Assembly: GCF_031085155.1 (NCBI RefSeq) | Contig: NZ_JAVHUL010000009.1 | Coordinates: 36,107-100,106, forward strand | Source: Mesonia profundi | GTDB lineage: Bacteria; Bacteroidota; Bacteroidia; Flavobacteriales; Flavobacteriaceae | Direction of reading: 5' to 3' | Length of the DNA: 64,000 bases | Part shown: in pieces, positions 18,401 through 26,524 of the stretch | Numbering within the stretch: position 1 is the first letter of the stretch | How the letters are laid out: each line of letters begins with the position of its first letter | Translations under genes and position numbers: made by a program | The notes under the pieces: model-generated | Databases searched by the model: none | What the model was told of the DNA's origin: nothing | The model's input: only the letters and a program-made list of their open reading frames with translations

Positions 18401-19083
18401 AAGTCTAAACCAATGCTTTGGTCTACTATATGTAGAATTTTAGACATGATAGCTTTATTGTAACTAACCTCTGTATCTTTATTTAATTGGAGAGATTGAG
18501 AGGCTCTGATAAAGCTCTTAATTTCGTCGCCCATATCTTCTACGGGCAAAATATAATCGACTAAGCCAGTTCTAATAGCACTTTTAGGCATACCGTCAAA
18601 CTTAGACTGGGTAGGCTCTTGTACCATCACCACTCCATTGTTTTCTTTTATAGCCTTAATACCGCTTGTCCCATCACTACCAGTTCCGCTTAAGATAATG
18701 GCTATGGCCTTTTCTTTTTTATAGGGAGCTAAAGACTCTAAAAAAATATCTATAAGTAAATTTAATTTTTGATTTTTAGGTTTTTCCAATAGACGGAATC
18801 TTCCTTCCTCTAAAATTAAATTATTTGCAGGAGGAATTAAATAAATATGACCTGGTAAAATTTCAGAATTATCTTCAATTCTCTTAATCTTAAGCGAGGT
18901 GGATTTTGCAAGAAGCTCTGCCATCATACTTTTGTAATCTGGCGATAAATGTTGAATAACGATATAGCTATTGCGATCGTTTTTATGTAGATTATTAAAA
19001 AACATTTTTAGAGCCTCAAGGCCCCCTGCGCTTGCGCCAATAGCAATAATATGTTGATTTAAAGCCAAACTATTTTTTATCAT
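15469..19083 (-). CDS. CheB-CheR-PAS-PAS-histidine kinase fusion protein
   Basis: 1204 residues. Residues 1-190 are a CheB methylesterase ([11 protein letters not shown]er, QHLSP His, LSGTGSDG Asp); about 210-480 a CheR methyltransferase ([10 protein letters not shown], then SAM motif [15 protein letters not shown]). A PAS-like segment near 530-640 is followed by a coiled coil near 660-730 built of 7-residue [11 protein letters not shown] units, then two PAS domains, a DHp motif [11 protein letters not shown] near residue 993 and a HATPase ([19 protein letters not shown]). All catalytic residues appear intact. No chemoreceptor, flagellar or CheA/CheW gene is in the window, so the methyl-transfer substrate is unknown; the coiled coil itself is a candidate. 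Cytosolic: no signal or membrane helix. Confidence 0.93.
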   Translation of the reverse strand: MIKNSLALNQHIIAIGASAGGLEALKMFFNNLHKNDRNSYIVIQHLSPDYKSMMAELLAKSTSLKIKRIEDNSEILPGHIYLIPPANNLILEEGRFRLLEKPKNQKLNLLIDIFLESLAPYKKEKAIAIILSGTGSDGTSGIKAIKENNGVVMVQEPTQSKFDGMPKSAIRTGLVDYILPVEDMGDEIKSFIRASQSLQLNKDTEVSYNKAIMSKILHIVDQSIGLDFTEYKYSTLSRRLLRRIHVCKCASFDAYFTLLKSDEKEINCLAREFLIGVTKFFRDTEVWEVLREQVIPELVAKIDEGETLKIWDVACSTGEEAYSLAILIQEELENQEKNIEVKIFATDIAEDHLNIGSNATYNESSVAEIEPFLLQKYFSTTPSGYQVIEKLRKMIIFSKHNIIKNPPFSNMNMVLCRNLLIYFQPSIQQKALNVLHYGLEEDGILVLGTSESIQTHRENFEAINRKWKIFRNTSPRRRLKTETLKASTNQIHPLKKQRVQERPNRMNTRKRRFLENFNQTVLDHFGSASVFIDEDYNILQAIGEFRKYANLPTQGFSVNLLDMLGDELKPIILSSVRKAAKTHQEIVYKNAFYHDNEEKKALNIFVKPFRENELDSELNFTITLIEKKVDYSKFDKASTLTTSSRHKDYIHELEAELNKTKEELRTSLEEIETSNEELQSANEELLASNEELQSTNEELQSVNEEINTVNAENVQKMEDLAELNADMNNLLESTEIGTIFLDKDLKIRKFTPAIQKHFSLINSDVGRPIDNFTTSFGLHRRNTLINRCKKVLKTGKTMQRNIVSKEGKNYLQRISAFINSHDIPEGIVITFVDIESLQDAKDKLVASEKRFKSFYEEDPVMHFSVNPKTSKIVQCNLEAIERLGYDSKEEIIGSNMYDLYEDEAQLKALKLGKVFQEKGELKNIELEMLTKDGLIIPIMMSSTVELDEHGNGISNRFTCVDVSELKEAQKKLNKQKADLERANKDLEQFVSICSHDLQEPLSTIKFGSDILGKIYGDRLDDKGREYISYIDQASDRLSQQIKALLEHSRIGRGTKKQWVDTQEIVEIVKYDLGKRIKETHAKIFAGNLPKIKGYEVELRLLFQNLISNSLKYKAKDKEPEIRISAFKEGNYYIFSIMDNGIGISQEDQKNIFTIFNRVPTQEKYEGTGVGLAHVEKIVALHKGSLWVESQVGVGSTFYFKLKAK

Positions 19084-19192
19084 GGTAGAGACAATAATAT
19101 AAGGTGGGTAAAATTACTAAATCTTGACAATTCAATGATAATTAAAATACGTATAAAAGTACCAAATAAGTATACTTTTATGAAGCGTATAC

Positions 19193-19474
19193 TTACTGCT
19201 TAGGGATATGTGTATTTACTAAGTTAATGTATTCTTTTTTAGCTTGCTCAGGAGTCAAGTTTTTTACCTGAAAAATAGCATTCATCTTAAAGGCCGAAAT
19301 AAGTTGTTCATCATCTGGGTTGGCTAGATTGTAGAACGTAGAATCATTAGTAGCTCTTTTATAGTAGGCATAAAAATGAAGCATTAAGTCGGGAGGAAAA
19401 CGAAGTTCAGTATGAGTAGCTCTTTCATAAGCTTCCTGAAACTCTTTCTCTAGTTGTGCAGTTTTATCAGTCAT
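19193..19474 (-). CDS. Acyl-CoA-binding protein
   Basis: 93 residues with the ACBP four-helix pattern: FPPDLMLHFYAYYKRAT (the conserved lysine and Tyr of the CoA site), MNAIFQVKNLTPEQAKKEYINLV. It would bind long-chain acyl-CoA in the cytoplasm. It lies 3 bp downstream of the phosphatidylserine decarboxylase gene, which ties it to lipid synthesis. The usual KWDAW motif is replaced by SAFKMNAIFQ, so it is a diverged member. Confidence 0.82.
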   Translation of the reverse strand: MTDKTAQLEKEFQEAYERATHTELRFPPDLMLHFYAYYKRATNDSTFYNLANPDDEQLISAFKMNAIFQVKNLTPEQAKKEYINLVNTHIPKQ

Positions 19475-19477
19475 AGC

Positions 19478-20128
19478 TTAGTTTTTGGCAATGATGCTTA
19501 CTCCCCCTTTTACTTTCTGATTCAGTTTTACGTTGAGTTTTGTTTTTAAAGGAAGGTATAAATCTACACGAGAACCAAATTTAATAAATCCGCTATCCTC
19601 ACCTTGTTTAGCTTTATCACCAACTTTAGCATAATTTACAATCCGTTTTGCTAAGGCTCCGGCTACTTGTCTGTATAAAATTTCTCCAAATTGGTTACTC
19701 TTAACCACTACGGTGGTTCGTTCGTTTTCTTCACTTGACTTAGGGTGCCAAGCCACTAAATATTTTCCTGCGTGATATTTACTGTAGGTAACAATTCCGT
19801 TAACGGGATATCGAGTTACGTGCACATTAATAGGGGACATAAATACAGAAACCTGTAACCTTTTTTCATTAAAGTATTCTTTTTCAAAAACCTCTTCAAT
19901 CACTACTACCTTTCCGTCTACAGGAGATACGATGCTAGAATCACTGACCACTGTTTTTCTCTTCGGATTTCTGAAAAACTGAACGATAAGCAAGAAAAAA
20001 ACAGCTGTGACTATTAAGATTGTGCTTTGTAGCCATAGGGGATTAATAAAGTTATAGCTTATCATATTAATGATTATAAAAGCTAATAATGAAAACCCTA
20101 ATATTCTATAACCTTCTTTATGAAACAT
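19478..20128 (-). CDS. psd: Phosphatidylserine decarboxylase, short bacterial type
   Basis: 216 residues with two N-terminal membrane helices and the autocleavage region GFIKFGSRVDLYLP, in which Gly-Ser marks the self-processing site that makes the pyruvoyl group. It converts phosphatidylserine to phosphatidylethanolamine. VDGKVVVIEEV and INVHVTRYPVNG are family motifs. It starts 2 bp after the cdsA stop, so the two are co-translated in one operon with the ACBP gene. Confidence 0.93.
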   Translation of the reverse strand: MFHKEGYRILGFSLLAFIIINMISYNFINPLWLQSTILIVTAVFFLLIVQFFRNPKRKTVVSDSSIVSPVDGKVVVIEEVFEKEYFNEKRLQVSVFMSPINVHVTRYPVNGIVTYSKYHAGKYLVAWHPKSSEENERTTVVVKSNQFGEILYRQVAGALAKRIVNYAKVGDKAKQGEDSGFIKFGSRVDLYLPLKTKLNVKLNQKVKGGVSIIAKN

Positions 20129-20130
20129 AA

Positions 20131-20925
20131 TTATATAAAAAGTAAATAAGTATAAACAAAAGTACCTGCAAACAGCACACTATCCAAGCGATCTAGTAAC
20201 CCTCCATGTCCTGGCATAATTGCACCGCTATCTTTAACGTTTGCTTGCCTTTTTAGTTTAGATTGAATTAAGTCACCATAAGTCCCAAAAATACTTACCA
20301 ATATGCTAAGTACAATCCATTCTCCGTAGGTAAAAATAGGAATATAAAGTGAAATTACATAACCCGCTGCAATGCTAAAAAATAACCCCCCTAAGAAACC
20401 TTCTATTGTTTTATTGGGAGAAACTCTTTCAAAGAGTTTGTTTTTGCCAAAGTTCTTTCCTACTAAATAAGCAAAAGTATCATTAACCCAAATAAGAATA
20501 AAGATCGCAATGAGCAGTTCTGGTTGGTATTCATCATTCTTATCAAAAGGGATGAGTGTTATAAATATAAAAGAAGCAATGAGGTAAAAGATGACCACAA
20601 TGTATTTCTTTTCTTGAAAAAGCGGAATTTTTCTTATGATAATAAGATCCCTTAATAGCAGAACCTTTACCAATAAAGTGAGTACTAAAAGAATATTTAA
20701 TGCGTAAATATTAAGCTTGAAGATACTGAAAAAAGCAAAAAAACCAATCAGTAAAGCGTAAGAAAGATAACTGTTTAGTTGAAGCAGTTTTTGAAGTTCA
20801 TGAACGCAAATAAGTCCGAAGATTAGAAATAAACCCCAAAAGGTGAATTTAGATACGAGAACGGCCGCAATTAATATAACAATGTATAAGGCCCCAGATA
20901 AAGTCCTCGTTAAGGTTTCTTTCAT
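20131..20925 (-). CDS. cdsA: Phosphatidate cytidylyltransferase
   Basis: 264 residues, about seven hydrophobic helices and the complete CDP-diglyceride synthetase signature near the C-terminus: SKLKRQANVKDSGAIMPGHG followed by GLLDRLD. It makes CDP-diacylglycerol from phosphatidic acid and CTP at the inner membrane. One base separates it from the upstream LUD gene, so LUD-cdsA-psd-ACBP form one transcription unit. Confidence 0.96.
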   Translation of the reverse strand: MKETLTRTLSGALYIVILIAAVLVSKFTFWGLFLIFGLICVHELQKLLQLNSYLSYALLIGFFAFFSIFKLNIYALNILLVLTLLVKVLLLRDLIIIRKIPLFQEKKYIVVIFYLIASFIFITLIPFDKNDEYQPELLIAIFILIWVNDTFAYLVGKNFGKNKLFERVSPNKTIEGFLGGLFFSIAAGYVISLYIPIFTYGEWIVLSILVSIFGTYGDLIQSKLKRQANVKDSGAIMPGHGGLLDRLDSVLFAGTFVYTYLLFI

Positions 20926-20926
20926 A

Positions 20927-21544
20927 CTATAAGTCTTCTAATAGCAGCAAATATAAATTTTTAGAAGGACTACCATAGCTCATAAAATCACTTTCTTTTT
21001 TATCTTCAAAAGTTTTAATGGTAGTAATATTAGAAGGAATCTTATTCTTGCTTTTATTCTTTATACCTCTTAAGCCTTCTCCTATGGTGTCTATAAGCTG
21101 ACTTGTAGCTGCGAGAATGATGAAATCATGAGGCAATTCATTTAATTTTTTTTCTCCTATCTGATTCGAAGAAATTAATAAGGCACCCGTATTCGCAATT
21201 AAGTATTCGCAAGTAGAGAGAAAGAAATTTGAAGTTGAACTTTTATTAAATTCTAATCCAAAATCTTTAAAAGTATCTTTTAAATTTTCATCAAAGCAGC
21301 AAACGGGAGAGCCCTCTTCATTGTTCCAATCATTTTCTTTAAGAATAGAGTAGAAGGTATCTAACATCTCTTCTTTATTGCTACAATACAAGAATTTACC
21401 TCCATTCTTTTTAAAATTGACCATAAAATTCTCGTCCGTAGGTAATTTCTCCTCGGGCATGAACTTGCTTTGGTCTTTTTGATTAGGATTCTCCTCTTTT
21501 TCTGATTTAAATTTGAATCCTAAAAGTTTACTAAATATACTCAT
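20927..21544 (-). CDS. LUD-domain (LutC/YkgG-like) protein
   Basis: The ATG at 21544 (MSIFSKLLGFKFKSEK) is preferred; an upstream in-frame start at 21583 would run into a promoter-like box. About 205 residues; the C-terminal half (EYLIANTGALLIS.., HDFIILAATSQLIDTIGEGL) matches the LUD domain of LutB/LutC lactate-utilisation proteins. No lutA/lutB is adjacent, and this lone form is common in Bacteroidota next to ftsH and cdsA. Its function is not known. Confidence 0.75.
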   Translation of the reverse strand: MSIFSKLLGFKFKSEKEENPNQKDQSKFMPEEKLPTDENFMVNFKKNGGKFLYCSNKEEMLDTFYSILKENDWNNEEGSPVCCFDENLKDTFKDFGLEFNKSSTSNFFLSTCEYLIANTGALLISSNQIGEKKLNELPHDFIILAATSQLIDTIGEGLRGIKNKSKNKIPSNITTIKTFEDKKESDFMSYGSPSKNLYLLLLEDL

Positions 21545-21584
21545 ATTCAGTGGGTGGGGTAAATAAATTAATGATGCTATCAAT

Positions 21585-21592
21585 CAAAGATA
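21585..21592 (-). promoter_or_regulatory. -7 box for the LUD-cdsA-psd operon
   Basis: TATCTTTG on the minus strand, matching TAnnTTTG, 41 bp before the LUD start codon. The region where a -33 TTG would lie is occupied by the 42-bp palindrome; no TTG is present at the usual spacing. Confidence 0.45.
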
Positions 21593-21633
21593 AAAAATAT
21601 AGATTTAGTCACGTGACTAAATCTATATTTTTT
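21592..21633. terminator. 42-bp perfect palindrome at the ftsH stop codon
   Basis: A6, then atatagatttagtcac, its exact reverse complement, then T6, centred on CACGTG at 21612/21613. It includes the first bases of the ftsH stop codon (21632-21634). Shape and T run fit a factor-independent terminator for ftsH, and its edge touches the -7 box of the next operon, so a regulatory role is also possible. Confidence 0.75.
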
Positions 21634-23638
21634 AAGATTCGGGATTATTGTTTTCTTCAATGCTATCTTCCTTAGCGGAAAATACTTCAGGAGAAGGAGT
21701 TTCTTTCCCATCTTTCTTGTCATAGGGACGGTCTCCAAAGATACGTTGTAAATCGTCTTTAAAAATCACTTCCTTATCTAATAAGATTTCAGCCAACTGC
21801 GTAAGCTTATCTTTATGTAATGTCAATAAATCTATCGCTCTCTTATATTGTTCTTCAATAATGTTAGAGATTTCTTTGTCGATCAACTCAGAGGTCTTCT
21901 CACTATAAGGCTTGGTGAAGTTATATTCATTTTGTCCAGAAGAATCATAATAGGTAAGGTTACCTACATTTTCATTAAGACCATAGATTGTCACCATGGC
22001 TTTTGCTTGCTTAGTTACTTTTTCTAGATCACTTAATGCTCCTGTAGAAATCTTATTAAAAATCACTTTTTCTGCAGCTCTACCCCCCATAGTGGCACAC
22101 ATTTCGTCCAACATTTGCTCTGTACGAACAATAAGTCTTTCTTCAGGTAAATACCAAGCCGCTCCTAAAGATTGTCCTCTAGGTACGATAGTCACTTTTA
22201 CTAGGGGAGCCGCATGCTCTAACATCCAACTTACCGTAGCGTGACCCGCTTCGTGAAAAGCAATAGCTTTCTTCTCGTCTGGCGTAATAATTTTATTCTT
22301 TTTCTCTAGTCCACCTACAATTCTATCTACAGCATCTAAGAAATCTTGTTTTCCTACGGCCTTATTTCCTTTTCTAGCTGCAATTAAAGCTGCTTCATTA
22401 CAAACATTGGCAATATCTGCTCCAGAGAAACCGGGAGTTTGCTTAGCTAAGAATTCAGTATCTAATTCATCAGCTACTTTCTTAAGAGGTCTTAAGTGCA
22501 CTTCAAAAATCTCTTTACGTTCTCTAATGTCTGGTAAATCAACATAAATTTGTCTGTCAAAACGCCCTGCTCTCATTAAGGCCTTATCCAAAACGTCAGC
22601 ACGGTTGGTCGCCCCAATAACAATTACATTGGTATTGGTACCAAAACCATCCATTTCTGTCAGTAATTGGTTAAGTGTATTTTCTCTTTCATCGTTAGAC
22701 CCACCTAAATTTGATTTCCCTCTTGCTCTACCAATGGCATCGATCTCATCAATAAAGATAATAGAAGGTGATTTTTCTTTCGCTTGCTTAAATAAATCTC
22801 TTACTCGAGAAGCTCCAACACCTACAAACATCTCTACGAAATCTGATCCTGAAAGCGAGTAGAAAGGCACTTTTGCTTCTCCTGCAACTGCTTTTGCTAA
22901 TAAAGTTTTTCCTGTTCCTGGAGGACCAACTAATAAGGCTCCTTTAGGGATTTTTCCGCCTAGAGCGGTATATTTTTCGGGTGTTTTTAAGAAATCTACA
23001 ATTTCTTGTACTTCTTCTTTTGCCCCTTGTAAACCGGCTACATCTTTAAATGAAGCTTTAACATCGGTGTTTTTATCAAAGAGTTTGGCTTTAGATTTTC
23101 CTATGTTGAAAATTTGTCCGCCAGGACCGCCGCCGCCGCCGCCGCTCATTTTTCGCATAATAAAAATCCAAACTCCAATAATTAGAATAAAAGGAAGTAG
23201 CGACCAAATAAGGTCTCCCCATACATCAGAGTGGGTCTCGTTTACTCTTATGGTATCTAGGTTGTACTCGTTTTTAATTTCGTCAAAATCATTTTCAAAA
23301 TTTTGGAGATCTCCAAGTTCAAACGTATAATGTGGAGTTTCTCCACCAGGGAGAAGTTCCTTTTCCTTATTTTTCTTGTGTTTAGGTAGCTGCTCTGCTT
23401 TTTCAGTTAAGTAAACGTTGGCGGTTCTTTTATTAATCACCACTACTTTTTTCACTTCTCCTTCTTTAAGGAAAGATTCAAATTCGGCAATGTTAGTTTT
23501 GGCAGGTTCGTTAAAACCGCTTCCGCTGAAAAAATTGATTCCTAAAAAAATAAGTATAATTCCCGCATAAATCCAATAGGAATTGAATTTAGGCTTTTTA
23601 CCGCCTTCGGGCTTTTTGTTTTCTTGTTGCTTAGCCAT
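21632..23638 (-). CDS. ftsH: ATP-dependent zinc metalloprotease FtsH
   Basis: 668 residues: two membrane helices (about 21-37 and 143-161) around a periplasmic domain, a Gly-rich linker (MSGGGGGGPGG), AAA+ module with Walker A GPPGTGKT (238-245), Walker B IIFIDEID, SRH region, and the zinc site HEAGH (462-466). It degrades membrane and short-lived cytoplasmic proteins. The 3' end is closed by a strong palindrome. It follows rsfS on the same strand with 20 bp between, so rsfS-ftsH are one unit. Confidence 0.98.
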   Translation of the reverse strand: MAKQQENKKPEGGKKPKFNSYWIYAGIILIFLGINFFSGSGFNEPAKTNIAEFESFLKEGEVKKVVVINKRTANVYLTEKAEQLPKHKKNKEKELLPGGETPHYTFELGDLQNFENDFDEIKNEYNLDTIRVNETHSDVWGDLIWSLLPFILIIGVWIFIMRKMSGGGGGGPGGQIFNIGKSKAKLFDKNTDVKASFKDVAGLQGAKEEVQEIVDFLKTPEKYTALGGKIPKGALLVGPPGTGKTLLAKAVAGEAKVPFYSLSGSDFVEMFVGVGASRVRDLFKQAKEKSPSIIFIDEIDAIGRARGKSNLGGSNDERENTLNQLLTEMDGFGTNTNVIVIGATNRADVLDKALMRAGRFDRQIYVDLPDIRERKEIFEVHLRPLKKVADELDTEFLAKQTPGFSGADIANVCNEAALIAARKGNKAVGKQDFLDAVDRIVGGLEKKNKIITPDEKKAIAFHEAGHATVSWMLEHAAPLVKVTIVPRGQSLGAAWYLPEERLIVRTEQMLDEMCATMGGRAAEKVIFNKISTGALSDLEKVTKQAKAMVTIYGLNENVGNLTYYDSSGQNEYNFTKPYSEKTSELIDKEISNIIEEQYKRAIDLLTLHKDKLTQLAEILLDKEVIFKDDLQRIFGDRPYDKKDGKETPSPEVFSAKEDSIEENNNPES

Positions 23639-23658
23639 TATGTGTGGGTGCTAGTAAT

Positions 23659-24030
23659 TTAGTAATTTGTTTCTATAGTGGTCGATTTGGCATCTCCCCA
23701 AAGTCCTTCGATATCGTAAAATTCTCTAATGTGTTTTTGAAAAACGTGAACTACAACATTAACATAGTCAATAAGGACCCATTCGGCATTTTCAGTACCC
23801 TCTACGTGCCAAGGCTTGTCTTTTAGAGACTTGCTTACTCCTTTTTGAACAGAGTTAACAATAGCGTTTACTTGGGTGTTGGAAGTACCATTACAAATTA
23901 CAAAATAGTCACAAACCGTATTTTCAATCTCGCGAAGATCTAGTATTTGAATGTCATTACCCTTAACATCTTCCATACCTTTTATGATTTGAGTTAGGAG
24001 TAGGTCTGTGTTATTTTCAGTTTTTATCAT
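23659..24030 (-). CDS. rsfS: Ribosome silencing factor RsfS
   Basis: 123 residues, opening with LLTQIIKGMEDVKGNDIQIL and containing CDYFVICNGTSNTQVNAI and PWHVEGTENAEWVLIDYVNVVVHVF, the full RsfS/YbeB pattern. It binds ribosomal protein L14 and blocks subunit joining in starvation. A TAACTTTG -7-like box on the minus strand at 24050-24057 lies 20 bp upstream. Divergent to birA. Confidence 0.95.
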   Translation of the reverse strand: MIKTENNTDLLLTQIIKGMEDVKGNDIQILDLREIENTVCDYFVICNGTSNTQVNAIVNSVQKGVSKSLKDKPWHVEGTENAEWVLIDYVNVVVHVFQKHIREFYDIEGLWGDAKSTTIETNY

Positions 24031-24049
24031 TAAATTTATTTATTTTGTG

Positions 24050-24057
24050 CAAAGTTA
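24050..24057 (-). promoter_or_regulatory. -7 box for rsfS-ftsH
   Basis: TAACTTTG on the minus strand, 20 bp before the rsfS start, matching TAnnTTTG. No TTG is found 17-23 bp further upstream. Confidence 0.4.
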
Positions 24058-24122
24058 TTATTTTTTGCTCTTTTTTTGCATTGTTAACAAAAACTTATCG
24101 TTCTATTATCAACACTTTTTTT

Positions 24123-24854
24123 ATGAAGAGTATCAAAGTCCGTACCACCCCATCTACTAATGTTTACTTACGAGAGTTATATCGCGCTAATCCCAGTATA
24201 AAAAACTGTTATGTAGTAGCCGAAAATCAAACTCAAGGTAGAGGGCAAATGGGGGCGAATTGGAACTCAGAAAAAGGCAAGAACCTAACCTTTAGCGTGC
24301 TCTTAGATGGTTTAAATCTTAAAATAGAAAACCAGTTTAAGCTAAGTGCCATAACTTCTTTGGCGGTCTTAAAAGTGCTAAAGAGGTTAGGGATTCCTAA
24401 TTTAAAGGTAAAATGGCCTAACGACATATTGGCAGACAGTTTTAAGATTTGTGGGATACTCATCGAAAACATATTTAGCAATCAAAAAATTAACACTGTG
24501 ATTATAGGAGTTGGGCTCAATGTGAACCAAGTAAATTTTGATTCTTTGTACCGGGCTTCTTCCTTAAAAGAGCTTACGGGCGTTCATTATGATTTAGACA
24601 ACGTGCTTAGGCAATTGGTGCAACAGATAGAAAAAGATATGTATGAGTTTTTACCTTTTTCTCATGAAACGATTTTAGACAAGTACCACAAGCATTTGTT
24701 TAGAATCGAGAAAGCTTCTACCTTTCAATTTCCCGACGGAGAGCGAACTACGGGGATTATAAAAAAAGTCTCCAAACAAGGTTTGTTAGAAATCTTGTTT
24801 GAAGACGAGAAGCTAAGCTCTTTTGAAATCAAAGAAATTAGGCTGCTTTATTAA
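24123..24854 (+). CDS. birA: Biotin--[acetyl-CoA-carboxylase] ligase
   Basis: ATG 24123 (MKSIKVRTTPSTNVYLREL) gives a 243-residue single-domain BirA without the N-terminal HTH; the frame is open further upstream but those residues are not family-like. The biotin-binding loop reads GRGQMGANW, and VKWPNDILADSFKICGILIEN is the catalytic core; GVGLNVNQ follows. It biotinylates carrier domains such as that of pyruvate carboxylase at 45618. Its last 4 bases overlap the convergent SRPBCC gene. Confidence 0.93.
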   Translation: MKSIKVRTTPSTNVYLRELYRANPSIKNCYVVAENQTQGRGQMGANWNSEKGKNLTFSVLLDGLNLKIENQFKLSAITSLAVLKVLKRLGIPNLKVKWPNDILADSFKICGILIENIFSNQKINTVIIGVGLNVNQVNFDSLYRASSLKELTGVHYDLDNVLRQLVQQIEKDMYEFLPFSHETILDKYHKHLFRIEKASTFQFPDGERTTGIIKKVSKQGLLEILFEDEKLSSFEIKEIRLLY

Positions 24855-25243
24855 AGCTTGGCCATATTCTCACTCAGTGCATTGATAAAGTTTTTTAAAG
24901 GAATTTTAATCATCATCGCCATCATGCTATTAAATTCACCGTCAAAAACAAGTTGTACTTCGCTTTCCGCGGAAGCGATTTCAGCAATATTGGCGGTAAG
25001 CGTAAACGGAAGCTTTTCACTTTTAGCTCCCAAAACCACTTGCTCGAAAGGAGTAGTCTCCTTGATGAGAAGTTTAATTTCTGGCATTCCTTTTAATTGA
25101 AATAAAAAACTATCCTCGCCCTTTACCTCAAATTTCTGTATAGAATCTGGCATAATGCTTTCGTAATTCTTTACTTCGGTAAGAAAGTTGAATAATTCTT
25201 CCTGACTTTTATTTACCTTATTTTTTTCACTTTCTAAATGCAT
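24851..25243 (-). CDS. SRPBCC-family protein
   Basis: 130 residues with a START/SRPBCC-like beginning (VNKSQEELFNFLTEVKNYESIMPD) and a C-terminal helix preceded by FDGEFNSMMAMMIKIPLKNFI. Such proteins form a hydrophobic cavity, but the ligand is unknown. It is 2 bp downstream of pyrE on the same strand, therefore translationally close to it, an arrangement common in flavobacteria. An iterated TTCCGCGGAAGCG motif lies inside the gene. Confidence 0.75.
   Translation of the reverse strand: MHLESEKNKVNKSQEELFNFLTEVKNYESIMPDSIQKFEVKGEDSFLFQLKGMPEIKLLIKETTPFEQVVLGAKSEKLPFTLTANIAEIASAESEVQLVFDGEFNSMMAMMIKIPLKNFINALSENMAKL
24965..24977 (+). repeat. Iterated motif TTCCGCGGAAGCG, copy 1
   Basis: Within the SRPBCC gene; on the coding strand it is read TCC GCG GAA (Ser-Ala-Glu). 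Confidence 0.6.
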
Positions 25244-25245
25244 GT

Positions 25246-25893
25246 TTATAATTTTGGACTCCAGGTGGAAGGATTATTTCTCCAGTTTTGAAGTGTTTCT
25301 AGTTCTTTTTTGTTTAAATAATTGGTTTCGAAAGCTTGCTCTATAAGGGCAGAGTAGTCGCTTAGCGTATGCAATTGGATGTGTTCTTTTTCAAAATTTT
25401 CTTTTGCCACATCAAAGCCATAAGAGAAAATAGCCAGCATTCCTTTTACATTACAGTTGGCTTCTTTTAATGCTTTTACCGCATTAAGACTACTTTTCCC
25501 TGTGCTAATTAAATCTTCGATAACCACTACATTTTGTCCGCCTTCTAAGTGACCTTCAATTTGGTTTTGTCTTCCGTGCTTTTTAGCTTCCGGTCTAACG
25601 TACACAAATGGAACCCCTAAATATTCGGCAACTAGCATTCCAATTCCTATGGCTCCTGTTGCTACACCAGCGATTACATCGGCTTTGCCGTAAATTTTTT
25701 CTACCTGTTTAGCCATATGGTCTCTTACGAAGTTACGAATGGGCGGGTAGGATAATATAATTCGGTTATCACAATAAATAGGTGACTTCCATCCACTAGA
25801 CCATGTAAATGGTTCTTGCGGGTTTAATTTAATTGCCTTAATTTGCAAGAGTAATTCGGCTGTTTTTTTTGCGGCTTCTTTATCTAAAATCAT
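25246..25893 (-). CDS. pyrE: Orotate phosphoribosyltransferase
   Basis: 215 residues with the PRPP-binding motif VVVIEDLISTGKSSLNAV and substrate segment VRPEAKKHGRQNQIEG; FTWSSGWKSPIYCDNR is the N-terminal family signature. It makes orotidine 5'-phosphate in UMP synthesis. Its start codon lies only 7 bp from that of the divergent Nudix gene, so its promoter must overlap the Nudix coding sequence. Confidence 0.97.
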   Translation of the reverse strand: MILDKEAAKKTAELLLQIKAIKLNPQEPFTWSSGWKSPIYCDNRIILSYPPIRNFVRDHMAKQVEKIYGKADVIAGVATGAIGIGMLVAEYLGVPFVYVRPEAKKHGRQNQIEGHLEGGQNVVVIEDLISTGKSSLNAVKALKEANCNVKGMLAIFSYGFDVAKENFEKEHIQLHTLSDYSALIEQAFETNYLNKKELETLQNWRNNPSTWSPKL

Positions 25894-25900
25894 TCTGTAA

Positions 25901-26524
25901 ATGTATAAAGTTTTTGTAAATGATATTCCATTAATTCTTTCAACAGAGAAAGATATAGGAAATCAATATACGTCTATCCCAATTAAAACGGCGAAGATAA
26001 AACGTATTATTAAAAAAGTAAGTAAAGGTGAACTTTTTTATGTAAATCTTTATCACGAAAATGAAGAACAGCTTCTTAAAACGCTAAAAAAGAAATTAAA
26101 GACCATTGTTGCAGGTGGCGGATTGGTGTACAACCAAAAAGGAGAAATTCTATTTATTAAGCGTAATGGAAGATGGGATTTGCCTAAAGGTAAAGCCGAA
26201 GACGGCGAAAGTATTGAGGAAACCTCCATACGCGAAGTAGAGGAGGAGACCCAAGTGGAAGGCTTAGAGATTATCAAATTGCTGCAAGTGACTTATCATA
26301 TTTTAAAACGAAATGGAGAATATAAGTTAAAAGAAACCCATTGGTTTGAAATGAAAACTAGTTTTGAAGGGGAGCTAGTGCCTCAAAAAGAAGAAGGAAT
26401 TAAAAAAGCGAAATGGAAAAACTTTGAAAAAAGTCAAAAAGCACTTCAGAAGTCTTATGAAAATATAAAGCTTCTTTTTCCTAAAGAATATTTAATTCAG
26501 CATCCTAAAAACCGGATAAAGTAA
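25901..26524 (+). CDS. Nudix hydrolase
   Basis: 207 residues. An N-terminal domain of about 65 residues precedes the Nudix fold; the Nudix box GKAEDGESIEETSIREVEEE is near residues 93-112, followed by TQVEG, so the usual Gly after EEx is Gln. WDLPKGK precedes it, as in diadenosine polyphosphate or NDP-sugar hydrolases; the substrate is unknown. The last 33 bp overlap the convergent M14 peptidase gene, and the start is 7 bp from pyrE. Confidence 0.88.
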   Translation: MYKVFVNDIPLILSTEKDIGNQYTSIPIKTAKIKRIIKKVSKGELFYVNLYHENEEQLLKTLKKKLKTIVAGGGLVYNQKGEILFIKRNGRWDLPKGKAEDGESIEETSIREVEEETQVEGLEIIKLLQVTYHILKRNGEYKLKETHWFEMKTSFEGELVPQKEEGIKKAKWKNFEKSQKALQKSYENIKLLFPKEYLIQHPKNRIK

